Shown in pieces: positions 25,915 to 34,926 of a stretch of 64,000 bases of DNA; the stretch's first letter is position 1; the number at the start of each line of letters is the position of its first letter. Source of the stretch: Iamia sp038233075 (GTDB lineage: Bacteria; Actinomycetota; Acidimicrobiia; Acidimicrobiales; Iamiaceae). A model generated the notes under the pieces. That model saw only the letters and a list, made by a program, of their open reading frames with translations. It made no database searches and was not told the DNA's origin. The stretch covers positions 1 through 64,000 of the forward strand of contig JBBSMQ010000007.1 of assembly GCA_038233075.1 (NCBI GenBank), given 5' to 3'. Made by a program: the position numbers and the translations under genes.

Positions 25915-26811
25915 GTGCACGAGTGGGCCGTGGCGGCGCGCCCGCTGGCGGGCTCGATGCGCCTCACGGACCTCCGGCGCCGGGCGATCCTCCTTGCCTC
26001 CGCCCTGCCGCTGCTGCCCCGCGATCCCGGTCCGGACGGGGCCGACCCGGGGCCGGTGGTGACCGTGTTGGCGGCCAACCTCTGTCGAACCCTGGTCGAT
26101 GCCGAGGCACAGGCGCAGGCCGTACTGGCCACCGACGCCGACATCGTGTTGCTGACCGAGGTGGCGGCGACCACCGTGGCCGCTCTCGAAGCCGCCGGAC
26201 TGGCCCGACAGTGGCCCCACGTCTCCGACGATCGAGACGAGGGCTACTTCGGCTCCTTGGTGGCATCCCGACACCCCATCGCGGCGAAGGGGACGGGCAA
26301 CCTGGGGGGCCGGCGGGGCCAGGTGATCGATCTCGACGTCGACGGCACTGCGCTGCGGGTCGTGCCGGTGCACACCCAGGCGCCGATCTTCGATGATGAT
26401 GTCGCCGTGTGGGAGGCCACCATCGCCGCCAACGCATCCTTGGCCGACGGGGCACCAGGTCCGGCCATACTGGCCGGCGACTGGAACGCGACCGGCGGCC
26501 ACCGGGCCTACCGCCGGGCTCTGGCCGACCACGGTCTGGTCGATGCTCAGGCGCGACGGGGCCGACGCTGGTGGCCGACCTGGCCCGTGGACCTTCCGGT
26601 CTTCGGCCTGCCGCTGCCGGCGGTGCTAACCCTCGACCATGTGGTCGTCACCGCCGACGTCGCCATCCTGGGCCTCGAACGGATCACCGTGCCCGGCACC
26701 GACCACCGCGCCCTGCGCGCCGCCCTCCGCCTGCCGACAGGTGGCGACGCGGCCCCGGATCCGAGCTGCGGCACCGCGCCTCGACCGACGACGGCGGCCT
26801 CGACCGCATGA
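25915..26811 (+). CDS. Endonuclease/exonuclease/phosphatase (EEP) family protein
   Basis: 298 residues from GTG 25915; ATG 25957 is an equally possible start and no clear ribosome binding site favours either. The EEP fold is shown by LAANLCRT, IVLLTEV with the metal Glu, VHTQAP, LAGDWNATGGH with the catalytic Asp and Asn, LDHVVV and the final GTDHRAL with Asp-His. Members hydrolyse phosphodiesters of DNA, phospholipids or inositol phosphates; this VanJ-like subgroup is often membrane associated, and a short hydrophobic stretch (RRAILLASALPLL) lies near the N-terminus. The stop overlaps the ATG of the next gene, making a three-gene unit with two small membrane proteins. Confidence 0.8.
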   Translation: MHEWAVAARPLAGSMRLTDLRRRAILLASALPLLPRDPGPDGADPGPVVTVLAANLCRTLVDAEAQAQAVLATDADIVLLTEVAATTVAALEAAGLARQWPHVSDDRDEGYFGSLVASRHPIAAKGTGNLGGRRGQVIDLDVDGTALRVVPVHTQAPIFDDDVAVWEATIAANASLADGAPGPAILAGDWNATGGHRAYRRALADHGLVDAQARRGRRWWPTWPVDLPVFGLPLPAVLTLDHVVVTADVAILGLERITVPGTDHRALRAALRLPTGGDAAPDPSCGTAPRPTTAASTA

Positions 26812-27113
26812 CCCCGAAAGCGATGCCCGCTTCCCGTCGCCGGCTCGCCAAGGTGGGTTTCTACCTCGCCAACATCGCGCTGGTGATCCTCATGTCCCAG
26901 GACGTGGCCCGTCGAGCCCTGGTGGCGGTGCTGGGTGACGACGCCGGGTCGGGCCTCTACCGCTTCGTGCGCACCAACGTGGAGGTGCCCATCACCCTCA
27001 TCGCCGTGGCCCTCTACCTCGACCTCGTGCTCAGCCGTCGCTCGTCGCTCCCCGACACCACCGCGACCCAGGAGCACCCGCGAGGAGGTGTCGATGCGGG
27101 CTCGCGGCCCTGA
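26808..27113 (+). CDS. Small membrane protein
   Basis: 101 residues. ATG 26808 overlaps the stop of the EEP gene (ATGA). Two hydrophobic segments are visible (about 17-30, FYLANIALVILM, and 60-76, ITLIAVALYLDLVL), with a disordered charged tail. No family recognised. It is probably co-translated with the EEP-family gene and the next small membrane protein, whose start lies inside its 3' end. Confidence 0.6.
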   Translation: MTPKAMPASRRRLAKVGFYLANIALVILMSQDVARRALVAVLGDDAGSGLYRFVRTNVEVPITLIAVALYLDLVLSRRSSLPDTTATQEHPRGGVDAGSRP

Positions 27114-27675
27114 GCAGAGCACGCCCGTCCCCACCGAGACGCCGGTGTTCCGCGTGCGACGGGCCGTCTACTACCTCGTCCTCCTCGCCCTCCCCGTCGT
27201 CACCGGCTGGGCCGGCACCGACGCGGCGTGGCGGGCGGTCCTGGTCGACGACGTGGGCGGCAGCCTCTCGGTGTTCTGGGACCTGCAGATCGAGTCCTGG
27301 GCCACGGCCCTCGCGCTGGCCGCCTCCCTGGATGCGATCTACCGACTGCGTCCGGCGCCGGGGGGCGGGTGGGCGGCCGCGCCCCGCCCGCCGTCGACGC
27401 GCGTGGCCTGGGCGCTGGTCCTGCTCGGCGTGGCCCTGGCGTGCAGCGCCGAGGGCGCGACGCGAGCCGTCCTCGACGTCGTCGCCCCCTCCGACATCGC
27501 CGCGTCCGTCGCCCACACGCTGCGGCGGATGCTCGAGGGGGTGCTCACCGCCATCGGCGTGCTGGTCTTCCTCGAGCTGTTCGCGCCCGGGCCGCTGCGG
27601 GGACACCTCGGCGCCACCGCCCGCGTCACCAGAGCGGGAGACGGGGGGGTCAGGCCAGCAGGGCGCGGGCGATGA
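27094..27675 (+). CDS. Membrane protein of unknown function
   Basis: 193 residues from ATG 27094, preceded by GAGGAGG, and overlapping the end of the previous gene by 20 nt. Four hydrophobic segments (about 27-42, 67-80, 104-120 and 146-162) are separated by short charged loops. The reading frame extends far upstream only as a shadow. No family recognised. The tail runs 26 nt into the converging membrane-protein gene on the other strand. Confidence 0.62.
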   Translation: MRARGPEQSTPVPTETPVFRVRRAVYYLVLLALPVVTGWAGTDAAWRAVLVDDVGGSLSVFWDLQIESWATALALAASLDAIYRLRPAPGGGWAAAPRPPSTRVAWALVLLGVALACSAEGATRAVLDVVAPSDIAASVAHTLRRMLEGVLTAIGVLVFLELFAPGPLRGHLGATARVTRAGDGGVRPAGRGR

Positions 27676-28501
27676 GGTCGGTGCCGAACGCGGTCAGGAT
27701 GGCCAGGTAGAGCAGGCCGGTGGCCGCCATCACCGCGCTGTACTGGCGTTCCTTCAGCGCCGCCCGGGTGACGATGAGCAGGCCCAAGGTCGTGAGCGCG
27801 CAGGTGGCCCAGGTCCAGCCCAGGATGCCCCCGTAGGCGTCGTCGATGGTGCCCGACAGCACCGATCCCATCCCGGTGGGCACGAGCAGCAGCGCCACCT
27901 CGGCCGGCCACACCACCATGGTGGCCCGGACCAGCTCCAGGAGCGGCCCCCGGGCCAGACCGGGCTGCACCAGGTACCAATGGCCGAGGAGCATGGCGTC
28001 GGTGATGGCGCCGAGGAACGCCGCGCCCACCAGGGTGCGGGCCACCGACAGCCACACCGGCGACCCGGCGTCGATGCCGGCGACCACCAGGCCGACCATC
28101 CCGACGAGCGGCGCGACCAGGTCCCACCGGGGTGCGAACTCGGGTGCTCCGCCGTCGAGGACCTGCTCCTCGCGATCGATGCCGGTCATGGCCGCGACCC
28201 GGGCACTGCGGGCCTCGACGCGCTGGCGCTGGCCGGTGACGCCCGCCCGGCGACGCACCACCGAGGCGGCCAGGGCCGCCCCGGCGGCCAGGGCGACGCC
28301 GAGGGCTGCGAGGTCGCGACCCCAGACCACACCCACCCCGATGCCGATCGCCGCCCCGGCGAGGGCCATGAGGCCGTAGGTGGCCCGCAGGAGCCAGCCG
28401 TAGCCCAGGCCCACCTCGCGGCGGCGGGTGGTGAGCCACAGGAAGGCCAGGCCCCCGGTGCTCCACTGCAGCAGCACGGTGGCGGCGTCGAGGCGGATCA
28501 C
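27650..28501 (-). CDS. Polytopic membrane protein of unknown function
   Basis: 283 residues from GTG 28501; a longer frame to 28549 adds 16 basic residues without homology value. Eight or so membrane segments are predicted. One loop reads DAMLLGHWYLVQPGL, where the GHWYLV pattern recurs in uncharacterised actinobacterial membrane proteins. No catalytic motif was recognised. It converges with the plus-strand membrane gene (26-nt overlap) and is divergent from the first beta-propeller lipoprotein, so its promoter lies in the 28502-28665 gap. Confidence 0.6.
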   Translation of the reverse strand: MIRLDAATVLLQWSTGGLAFLWLTTRRREVGLGYGWLLRATYGLMALAGAAIGIGVGVVWGRDLAALGVALAAGAALAASVVRRRAGVTGQRQRVEARSARVAAMTGIDREEQVLDGGAPEFAPRWDLVAPLVGMVGLVVAGIDAGSPVWLSVARTLVGAAFLGAITDAMLLGHWYLVQPGLARGPLLELVRATMVVWPAEVALLLVPTGMGSVLSGTIDDAYGGILGWTWATCALTTLGLLIVTRAALKERQYSAVMAATGLLYLAILTAFGTDLIARALLA

Positions 28502-28570
28502 CGACCCGACCCTACGGCTCTGTGTACGGCGCGGAGCGGTCCAAGCCACCCTGGTTGCGGCCCCGAACGC

Positions 28571-28622
28571 TCACTACGTAAAGTGACGAGAGGTTGACGT
28601 CGACCACAAAGCGTGGCAGACT
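28571..28622 (+). promoter_or_regulatory. Candidate promoter and operator of the first propeller lipoprotein
   Basis: TTGACG (28594-28599), 17 nt, then CAGACT (28617-28622) fits an actinobacterial housekeeping promoter. The inverted repeat TCACT/AGTGA (28571-28575 and 28582-28586) lies just upstream of the -35. The coding start is 44 nt after the -10. Confidence 0.4.
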
Positions 28623-28665
28623 CTCGCTCGTGACAACCACTGTCCGTCTTCCCGGGAGATCATCG

Positions 28666-29982
28666 ATGACCACCCGTCCTGCCCGGCACCGCCGCCGGTC
28701 GCTCACCCTTCTGAGTGGGGCTGTCGCCCTAGCTCTGGCCCTGGCCGCGTGCGGGCCGACCATCAGCGCGCCGCCGGACAACCCGGTGCATCCGACCACG
28801 GTGGGGACCAACCCCGACGACCGCACCCCCCACGTGCTCGACGGCAAGGTCTACACCGTGCTCGACCTGGGTAGCCGCGTGATCGTGGGCGGCGAGTTCA
28901 CCACCGTCAAGGAGTACAACCGGCCCGAGCAGTACGCCATCCGGGGCCTGTTCGCCTACGACAAGGCCACCGGCGCCCTCGACACCGGCTTCGTTCCCGC
29001 CCTCGACCGTGGGGGGGTGCGAGCCCTGGCCGTCAGCGGCGACGGCCAGCTCCTGGTCGGCGGTACCTTCATGCAGATCGGTGGCCACCAGAGCCCCGGT
29101 CTGGCCAAGCTCAACCCCGCGACCGGGGCACCCAAGACCGACTACCAGGGGGGCACCAACGGGTGGGTCCTGACCATGGTGCGACGCGGTGACCGCGCCT
29201 TCGTCGGCGGCACCTTCACCCGAGTGGGTGCCACCCCCCGGCTCCGCCTGGCTGCGATCAACGCCGCCACCGGCGCCGTCGACACCACCTTCGACGTCCC
29301 CGTCGACCAGACGTTGCGGCCCGGGAAGGGCATACCCCTCGTCGAGAACCTCGACGCCACCCGGAACGGGTCCCGGCTGGTCCTCACCGGCAACTTCAGC
29401 CAGGTCGGGGGCCAGCCCCGCGCCCAGGTGGCCGTTGTCGACGTGGGCAGCTCGTCGGCGGCGGTCAGCTCCTGGGCCACCGACGGCTACCGCGCCGACG
29501 CCTGCGCCTCGGTTTACGACTTCTACGTCAAGGACGTCGACATCGCCCCCGACGACACCTACTTCGCCGTCGTCACCACGGGCGCCTTCCGCGACACGTC
29601 CACGACCCTGTGCGACTCGGTCGCCCGCTGGGAGCTCGGCTCCGGGCCGGACCAGAGCCCCACCTGGGCCGACTTCACCGGTGGCGACTCCCTCTCCGCC
29701 GTGTCCATCACCGGCGCCGCCGTCTACGCCGCCGGCCACCAGCGCTGGGCCAACAACGAACAGGCCCCTCGGGGAGGCGTGAAGGGCCCCGGCGCCGTCG
29801 ACCGGGCCGGCATCGCCGCCTACGCCCCCGCCACCGGCAACGTGCTGCCCTGGACCATCGACCGGGAACGAGGCCTCCAGGTCGGCACCCTCACCCCCAC
29901 CGAACAGGGCCTCTGGATCGGCAGCGACTCCAGCCGCCTGGGCAACGAATGGCACCCCCGCCTCGGCTTCATCCCGCTCTAG
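28666..29982 (+). CDS. Secreted beta-propeller lipoprotein, tandem copy 1
   Basis: 438 residues from ATG 28666 with GGGAGA seven to eight nt upstream. A basic N-terminus (RHRRRS), hydrophobic core and lipobox LAAC give a lipidated exported protein. The mature part is built of repeats such as VIVGGEFTTV, LLVGGTFMQIGG, FVGGTFTRVGATPRLRLAAIN and GNFSQVGGQPR, the delta-60/DUF5122-type beta-propeller blades. Cys pairs (ACASVYD, TLCDS) may form disulfides. The function is probably surface binding or scaffolding. A second, highly similar copy starts 1,433 bp downstream. It heads the secreted-protein region next to the polysaccharide locus. Confidence 0.82.
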   Translation: MTTRPARHRRRSLTLLSGAVALALALAACGPTISAPPDNPVHPTTVGTNPDDRTPHVLDGKVYTVLDLGSRVIVGGEFTTVKEYNRPEQYAIRGLFAYDKATGALDTGFVPALDRGGVRALAVSGDGQLLVGGTFMQIGGHQSPGLAKLNPATGAPKTDYQGGTNGWVLTMVRRGDRAFVGGTFTRVGATPRLRLAAINAATGAVDTTFDVPVDQTLRPGKGIPLVENLDATRNGSRLVLTGNFSQVGGQPRAQVAVVDVGSSSAAVSSWATDGYRADACASVYDFYVKDVDIAPDDTYFAVVTTGAFRDTSTTLCDSVARWELGSGPDQSPTWADFTGGDSLSAVSITGAAVYAAGHQRWANNEQAPRGGVKGPGAVDRAGIAAYAPATGNVLPWTIDRERGLQVGTLTPTEQGLWIGSDSSRLGNEWHPRLGFIPL

Positions 29983-30023
29983 AGGGACACCCCGTCGTGA
30001 CGACGACGGAAAGTACCGCGTTC

Positions 30024-30051
30024 TTGACTTCCACCACCTAGAGTGCATCAT
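30024..30051 (+). promoter_or_regulatory. Candidate promoter of the second propeller lipoprotein
   Basis: TTGACT (30024-30029), 16 nt, then CATCAT (30046-30051), with the coding start 48 nt further. The first copy has a similar TTGAC-type promoter but the surrounding sequence is different, so the duplication did not include the promoter or it has since diverged. Confidence 0.35.
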
Positions 30052-30098
30052 GTGGGCGGGACCGTCCACCATCCGTCCGTTCGGGGGAACCAAGCATA

Positions 30099-31409
30099 AT
30101 GATCACCCGCTTAACGCCGCGTCGTCGGCGGTCGCTCACCCTGCTGGCCGGGGCCGCCGCCGTCTCCCTGGCCCTGGCCGCGTGTGGGCCCACGATCAGT
30201 GCCCCGCCGGACAACCCGGTGCACCCGACCACGGTGGGGACCAACCCCAACGACGTCACCCCCCACGTGCTCGACGGCAAGGTCTACGCCGTGCTCGACA
30301 TGGGCGACCGGGTCATCGTGGGCGGCGAGTTCACCACCGTCAAGGAGTACAACCGCCCCGAGCAGTACGCCATCCGGGGCCTGTTCGCCTACGACAAGGC
30401 CACCGGCGCCCTCGACACCGGCTTCAACGCGAACCTCGACCGGGGCGGGGTGCGCGACCTGGCCGTCAGCGGCGACGGCCAGCTCCTCGTCGGCGGCACC
30501 TTCATTCAGGTCGGCGGCCACCAGAGCCCCGGTCTGGCCAAGCTCAACCCGACGACCGGCGCGCCCGACACCGGCTACCAGGGCCCCACCAACGGCTGGG
30601 TCCTGACCATGAAGGTCCGCGGCGACCGCATGTTCATCGGGGGGACCTTCACCCGAGTGGGCGCCACCCCCCGGATCCGGCTGGCCGCGGTCAACGCCAC
30701 CAGCGGCGCCGTCGACACCAGCTTCGACGTGCCCGTCGAGGAGGCCCTCCGCGGCGGCGCCCTCGTCCAGAAGCTGGACCTGACCAGCAACGGGTCCAAG
30801 CTCGTGTTCACCGGCAACTTCAAGCAGGTCGGGGGCCAGCCCCGCACTCAGATCGCCGTGGTCGACGTCGGCTCCTCCTCTGCGACGGTCAGCTCCTGGG
30901 CCACCACCGAGTACCGCCAAGGGGTCTGCGACTCCCAGTACGACTTCTACGTCAAGGGCGTCGACATCGCCCCGAACGACACCTACTTCGCGGTCGTCAC
31001 CACCGGTGGCTTCTTCAACCCGAACACGACCCTGTGCGACTCGGTGGCCCGCTTCGAGCTCAACGCCACCGGCTCCGGCCAGCGACGGACCTGGGCCGAC
31101 TTCACCGGCGGCGACTCGCTCTCCGCCGTGTCCATCACCGGCGCCGCCGTGTACGCCGCCGGGCACCAGCGCTGGGCCAACAACGAGACGACGCCCATGC
31201 ACGACGTCAAGGGTCCCGACGCCGTCGACCGGCCCGGCATCGCCGCCTTCAACCCCGCCAACGGCGACGTGCTCCCCTGGACCATCGACCGGGCCCGCGG
31301 CCTCCAGGTCGGCACCCTGACCCCCACCAAGCAGGGCCTCTGGATCGGCAGCGACTCCAGCCGCCTCGGCAACGAGTGGCACCCCCGCCTCGGCTTCATC
31401 CCGCTGTAG
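30099..31409 (+). CDS. Secreted beta-propeller lipoprotein, tandem copy 2
   Basis: 436 residues from ATG 30099. It has the same architecture as the upstream copy: basic signal peptide, lipobox LAAC, then CGPTISAPPDNPVHPTTVGT and the same propeller repeats ending in DSSRLGNEWHPRLGF. By eye about four in five residues are identical, with differences concentrated in loops (for example the segment around residues 205-235 and the region after TTLCDSVAR). Retention of both full-length frames and both lipoboxes indicates selection after the duplication. No catalytic residues recognised. Confidence 0.82.
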   Translation: MITRLTPRRRRSLTLLAGAAAVSLALAACGPTISAPPDNPVHPTTVGTNPNDVTPHVLDGKVYAVLDMGDRVIVGGEFTTVKEYNRPEQYAIRGLFAYDKATGALDTGFNANLDRGGVRDLAVSGDGQLLVGGTFIQVGGHQSPGLAKLNPTTGAPDTGYQGPTNGWVLTMKVRGDRMFIGGTFTRVGATPRIRLAAVNATSGAVDTSFDVPVEEALRGGALVQKLDLTSNGSKLVFTGNFKQVGGQPRTQIAVVDVGSSSATVSSWATTEYRQGVCDSQYDFYVKGVDIAPNDTYFAVVTTGGFFNPNTTLCDSVARFELNATGSGQRRTWADFTGGDSLSAVSITGAAVYAAGHQRWANNETTPMHDVKGPDAVDRPGIAAFNPANGDVLPWTIDRARGLQVGTLTPTKQGLWIGSDSSRLGNEWHPRLGFIPL

Positions 31410-31608
31410 GGCGGGTGCGGGGGGGCGCTCAGCGTCCCGCGCAGGATTTTCCTGGCTTGTTCCTCGCCGACCGGGTCGCTCTCGTCACCTGCGCTGACCT
31501 GGGGTGGAGTTCGGCGAGGTGTCCTCTGTCACCCTGGGTGAGCCAACTCGCCCGAGATTCTCTCCGTGAGTGGCGAAAGTTCGGGAGGCGCGCGCCGATG
31601 GACCCGGC

Positions 31609-33228
31609 ATGCCCCGCCGCTCCCCCTCCTTCTCCCCGTCCATCGACGGCCCGCGCCGCCAGCGGACCGGCCGTGGCGCCGGTATTGCCGCCCTCGTCGC
31701 GGTCGTCCTCACCGCTGGCGCCTGCGCCCCCGGGCTGTCGGCGACCCCGCCGGAATCGGCGCCGACCCCGGCGCCGCTGGCCAAGCCCACGCTGACGCCC
31801 TCGCCCACGAGCGTGGTCGCCCGCCTCGACACCTTCACCACCAGCACCGCGCCCGACGCCAGCCGGGCCAGGGACGTGGTGATGCGGGTGATGGCCAGCC
31901 AGGGCAAGGACAAGGTCGGCTACATGTCCTTCCCGCTGCCGGCCGGGCACCCCGCCACGGTGTCGGGCACGCTGCGCATCCACACCGTGCAGGCCGGCTT
32001 CGCTGTCCACGTGCGCGATGCGGGCTCGTTCTCCGAGCGCACCACCCACCGCACCCGCCCGGCTCTGGGGGCCGAGGTGGGGAGCCTGCCCCGGTCCGAG
32101 ACCGACACCACCCACACCGTCGCCATCAAGGATGCCAAGGTCACCAACGGCGTCGTTAACCTGGGCATCACCACCTCCAGCCCCTACGAGCTGGAGATCA
32201 CCTCGGCGGACGGCGCCCTCGGCCGCTCCCAGGGTGGAGTGGCCCCGACCCTGAGCACGGGCGTCACTGCCGCCGCCCCGACCCCCGCCCCCGCAGCCCC
32301 GGCCGCCCCCACGACGACCGCGCCTCCCGCCCCCGCGCCGGCCCAGGCGCCGGCGCCGGCGTCAGGGCCCACACCGGCGGGGTGGAACCTCACCTTCGCC
32401 GATGAGTTCAACGGCACTGCCGTCGACCCGTCGAAGTGGAAGGTCTACGACGAGCGCAAGGGCGACGCCGTCGAGTCGCCCAAGGCCTCCACCTGCCCCC
32501 AGGCCGACAACGTGAGCGTCGGCGGCGGCAAGCTGGTGATGCGCACCGAGAAGGCCAACGGCTCCTGCGCCGGCGGCCAGGCCCAGTCCGGTGCCGGCCT
32601 CAACACGTTCAACAAGTTCGCCCAGGCCGAGGGCCGGTTCGAGGCCCGGGTCCGCTGGACTCAGCGAGGCAACTACCTCTGGGGCGGGTTCTGGACCTCC
32701 GACAGGGCCCGCAACGACGGCACGTGGACCAAGGACAACCCCAGCGAGATCGACACCTTCGAGTACATCGGCAAGGTGGCCGAGCCCAACATCAGCCGCT
32801 ACAAGCCGGCCATCCACTACAACTACACCTGCAGTGGCAGGTGCAGCTCGCAGACCACCCCGGTCCAGCCCCACGACGTCACCCAGTGGCACACCTACGC
32901 CACGGAGTGGGAGCCGACCGACCCGGCCGACCCCACGACCATGCAGATCCGCTTCCTCGTCGACGACAGGGTGGTCGCCGTGTTCGACCGGGCCGGCACC
33001 TGGCAGGTGCGCCCCGACGGCACCCGGGTCCTCGTCATCAACGGCGGCTGGAAGAACCCCAAGGGCCCCTTCCCCAACCCGTTCAACAAGGATCACCCCC
33101 ATGAGCTGACACTGTCGGCCTGGGTGGGTGCCCCCGGTGTCGATGCCGCCACCGTCGCCCGGGGCTACAACCCCGCCGGCGGCCACGCCGACCTCGAGGT
33201 CGACTACGTGCGGGTGTACGAGCGCTGA
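31609..33228 (+). CDS. Secreted GH16 family glycoside hydrolase lipoprotein
   Basis: 539 residues from ATG 31609; GTG 31570 is a possible longer start. The signal peptide ends at a lipobox-like LTAGAC. An N-terminal beta domain (DTFTTSTAPDA...VGYMSFPLPA) resembles the CBM96/DUF7594-type carbohydrate-binding module. A long Ala/Pro/Thr linker follows (about 215-260), then the GH16 jelly roll with the catalytic ExDxxE motif EIDTFEYIG (Glu380 nucleophile, Asp382, Glu385 acid/base). GH16 enzymes cut or transglycosylate beta-1,3/1,4-glucans and sulfated galactans. Its position next to a sulfated-polysaccharide locus suggests trimming or release of that polymer. The substrate cannot be deduced. Confidence 0.9.
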   Translation: MPRRSPSFSPSIDGPRRQRTGRGAGIAALVAVVLTAGACAPGLSATPPESAPTPAPLAKPTLTPSPTSVVARLDTFTTSTAPDASRARDVVMRVMASQGKDKVGYMSFPLPAGHPATVSGTLRIHTVQAGFAVHVRDAGSFSERTTHRTRPALGAEVGSLPRSETDTTHTVAIKDAKVTNGVVNLGITTSSPYELEITSADGALGRSQGGVAPTLSTGVTAAAPTPAPAAPAAPTTTAPPAPAPAQAPAPASGPTPAGWNLTFADEFNGTAVDPSKWKVYDERKGDAVESPKASTCPQADNVSVGGGKLVMRTEKANGSCAGGQAQSGAGLNTFNKFAQAEGRFEARVRWTQRGNYLWGGFWTSDRARNDGTWTKDNPSEIDTFEYIGKVAEPNISRYKPAIHYNYTCSGRCSSQTTPVQPHDVTQWHTYATEWEPTDPADPTTMQIRFLVDDRVVAVFDRAGTWQVRPDGTRVLVINGGWKNPKGPFPNPFNKDHPHELTLSAWVGAPGVDAATVARGYNPAGGHADLEVDYVRVYER

Positions 33229-33303
33229 GGACCTCCTTCGTCGCCTTCACTCGTCGCGGACGTCGCAAACGCCGCAACGGGTGATGGGCGCGACACGACG
33301 GAC

Positions 33304-33739
33304 ATGATCCTGGTGGAACCGGTGCTCGATCACGCCGCGGCGGAACGGGCCCGGCTGGTCACCGCGGCCCGGGCCCGGCTGCTGGGCGCGGGCGGCGCGG
33401 TGACCATCGAGGTGCTGGACGAGGCCACCGGCCGCCGGCTGGCCACGGCCTGGCAGTGGGTGCGCCGTCAGCGCGAGAGCAGGCGACTGGTGACGGTCAC
33501 CCACGACTGCAACGTGCTGGTGCCGACCTTCCAGCTCGACGACGGCTTTCGACCTCGATGCCCGGGTGGCCGAGGTCGTGGTCGGCCTGGTCGCCTACGG
33601 GATGTCCGGCTGGGCGGTGTGGGACTGGTTCACCACGCCGAACACTGGCTCGACGGTGCGGCCCCGGCGGCGAGCCTCGCCACCGGTGATCTCGCTGCCG
33701 TGCACGGGGCCGCCCACCGGACTGTTCCCCGCCGGGTGA
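33304..33739 (+). pseudogene. Decayed Xre/MbcA/ParS-type antitoxin gene
   Basis: From ATG 33304 the frame gives a helix-turn-helix-like part (GRRLATAWQWVRRQ) and VLVPTFQLDD. At about 33545 the homologous sequence moves to the next frame (FDLDARVAEVV, YGMSGWAVWDWFTTPNT), returns near 33650 (WLDGAAPAASLATGDLAAVHGAAHR), then shifts again to end GLFPAG and TGA 33737-33739. The pattern WAVWDWFTTPNTWLDG is diagnostic of the DUF2384 toxin-binding domain of RES-Xre antitoxins. At least two and probably three small indels have destroyed the frame, although an unbroken frame-1 reading hides this in simple ORF calls. Confidence 0.65.
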
Positions 33740-33912
33740 GCCGCCCGTCGGCGGGGGGCTGTGGGCTGGCCACGTGCCCGGTCCCCTCGCCCGTCCCGGA
33801 TCTCCTCGACGGGCTGAGCTCGACGACCCTGGCCGCGGGGACGGTCCTGCACCGGGGGATGACGGCGGCCCACCCGTCCAGGTGGCGACCTTGCCAGGGT
33901 GCGTTGAGGTGA
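33736..33912 (+). pseudogene. Truncated RES-domain toxin gene
   Basis: GTG 33736 overlaps the antitoxin stop (GTGA), as in intact toxin-antitoxin pairs. About 58 codons follow, ending LAAGTVLHRGMTAAHPSRW, which matches the first strand and loop of RES domains (Arg and the following His/Pro). The frame then stops at 33912 and no remainder of the domain is seen before the next gene. RES toxins degrade NAD+; this fragment cannot. Calling it RES rests on a short match and on the upstream antitoxin remnant. Confidence 0.5.
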
Positions 33913-33978
33913 GCCGGAGGGCCAGGGCCATGGGGGTGACTCTTTGCACACCTCCTGAGCGGCCCGTATCTTGGCACC

Positions 33979-34926
33979 ATGGATCGTAGGACCTTCATCA
34001 AGAGCGCCGGGGCGGGCGCGGCCGGAGTCGTGCTTCTGGGAGGCGCCGGTGGCCTCCTGACCGGATGTCAGGACCCGCCGGCTCGCCCCCTGCACGGGGT
34101 CTTGTTCCCCTTCGACGGGTGGAGGGGTGCCGGCGACACAGTCGAGTCGTTCCAGAACAGGTCCTCGTTGGCGATCGAGTGCATCCGGGACTTCCCCGGA
34201 CCCTTGGGGGCGCTGTCAGTTGAGGCCATCGACAAGCACATCGCCAACTGGCCGAACACGGCATCGGTGTGGTCGACCTTCATGGCGGGCAGGAACTTCA
34301 CCAACGCCGAGGTCGCCGACTTCGCCAGCAAGATCCGCAGCCGGGCCGACAACTCGGCGCTGCCCCGTCTCTACGTCACGGCAGATGCCGAATTCGACCG
34401 CGAGGTCCGGACCTACACCACCCAGCAGTTCATCGATGGCTTCATCCGGCTCCGCAACGCCGTCGGCAACCACCCGAAGATCACCTGGTACCTGAACCCC
34501 ACCGGCTACGACTTCGCCGCCAGGTTCCATCCTCCTCAAAACGCGACTAAGGGCCCCTACGACGACCTCCTGCCTTATTACGACGTTCTGGGTGTCGATC
34601 CCTACACTCGCGTCTCCGGGTCATCATCTAACGTCAACCCCCTCGTTGACGAGATAGGCGTTGCCAAGAACTACGCCGATAATCACGGTAAGCGTTTTGC
34701 ACTGCCCGAGTGGGGCCTCGACAACGCCCTTGGAGCCCCATCTCAGCGGGCCGACATGAACCAGTTCTTCGATGCCTTCATGGACATTTTGCCTCTGGAG
34801 TTCCTCTGCTACTTCCAGTACAACAACACCGGAGCGAACTGGGACACCCGCATCACAGAGCAGTCCGTCTTCGATGTTTACCATCTCCGGATGCAGCAAC
34901 TGAGGAACGCTCAAGCAGCGGCCTAG
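33979..34926 (+). CDS. Tat-exported lipoprotein, predicted TIM-barrel glycoside-hydrolase-like, tandem copy 1
   Basis: 315 residues. DRRTFIK is a twin-arginine motif, followed by a Gly/Ala-rich hydrophobic core and the lipobox LLTGC (Cys near 30). The mature domain begins with HGVLFPFDGWRG and carries KITWYLNPTGYDF, VLGVDPYT and FALPEWGLD, the last resembling the beta-strand carrying the nucleophile Glu of clan A glycoside hydrolases. I could not assign a GH family. It probably acts outside on a polysaccharide. The whole gene plus about 80 bp of 3' flank is repeated at 35097. Confidence 0.7.
   Translation: MDRRTFIKSAGAGAAGVVLLGGAGGLLTGCQDPPARPLHGVLFPFDGWRGAGDTVESFQNRSSLAIECIRDFPGPLGALSVEAIDKHIANWPNTASVWSTFMAGRNFTNAEVADFASKIRSRADNSALPRLYVTADAEFDREVRTYTTQQFIDGFIRLRNAVGNHPKITWYLNPTGYDFAARFHPPQNATKGPYDDLLPYYDVLGVDPYTRVSGSSSNVNPLVDEIGVAKNYADNHGKRFALPEWGLDNALGAPSQRADMNQFFDAFMDILPLEFLCYFQYNNTGANWDTRITEQSVFDVYHLRMQQLRNAQAAA

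Noticed and set aside
22077..26174. 1365-codon open frame on the minus strand opposite metH
   Set aside because: Sequence is low-complexity (Val/Gly/Leu/His-rich) with no domain; it is the antisense shadow of metH caused by high GC content.
28729..31382. Long minus-strand frames opposite both propeller lipoproteins
   Set aside because: They are similar to each other only because the plus-strand genes are duplicated; composition is Val/Gly/Asp-rich with no recognisable family.
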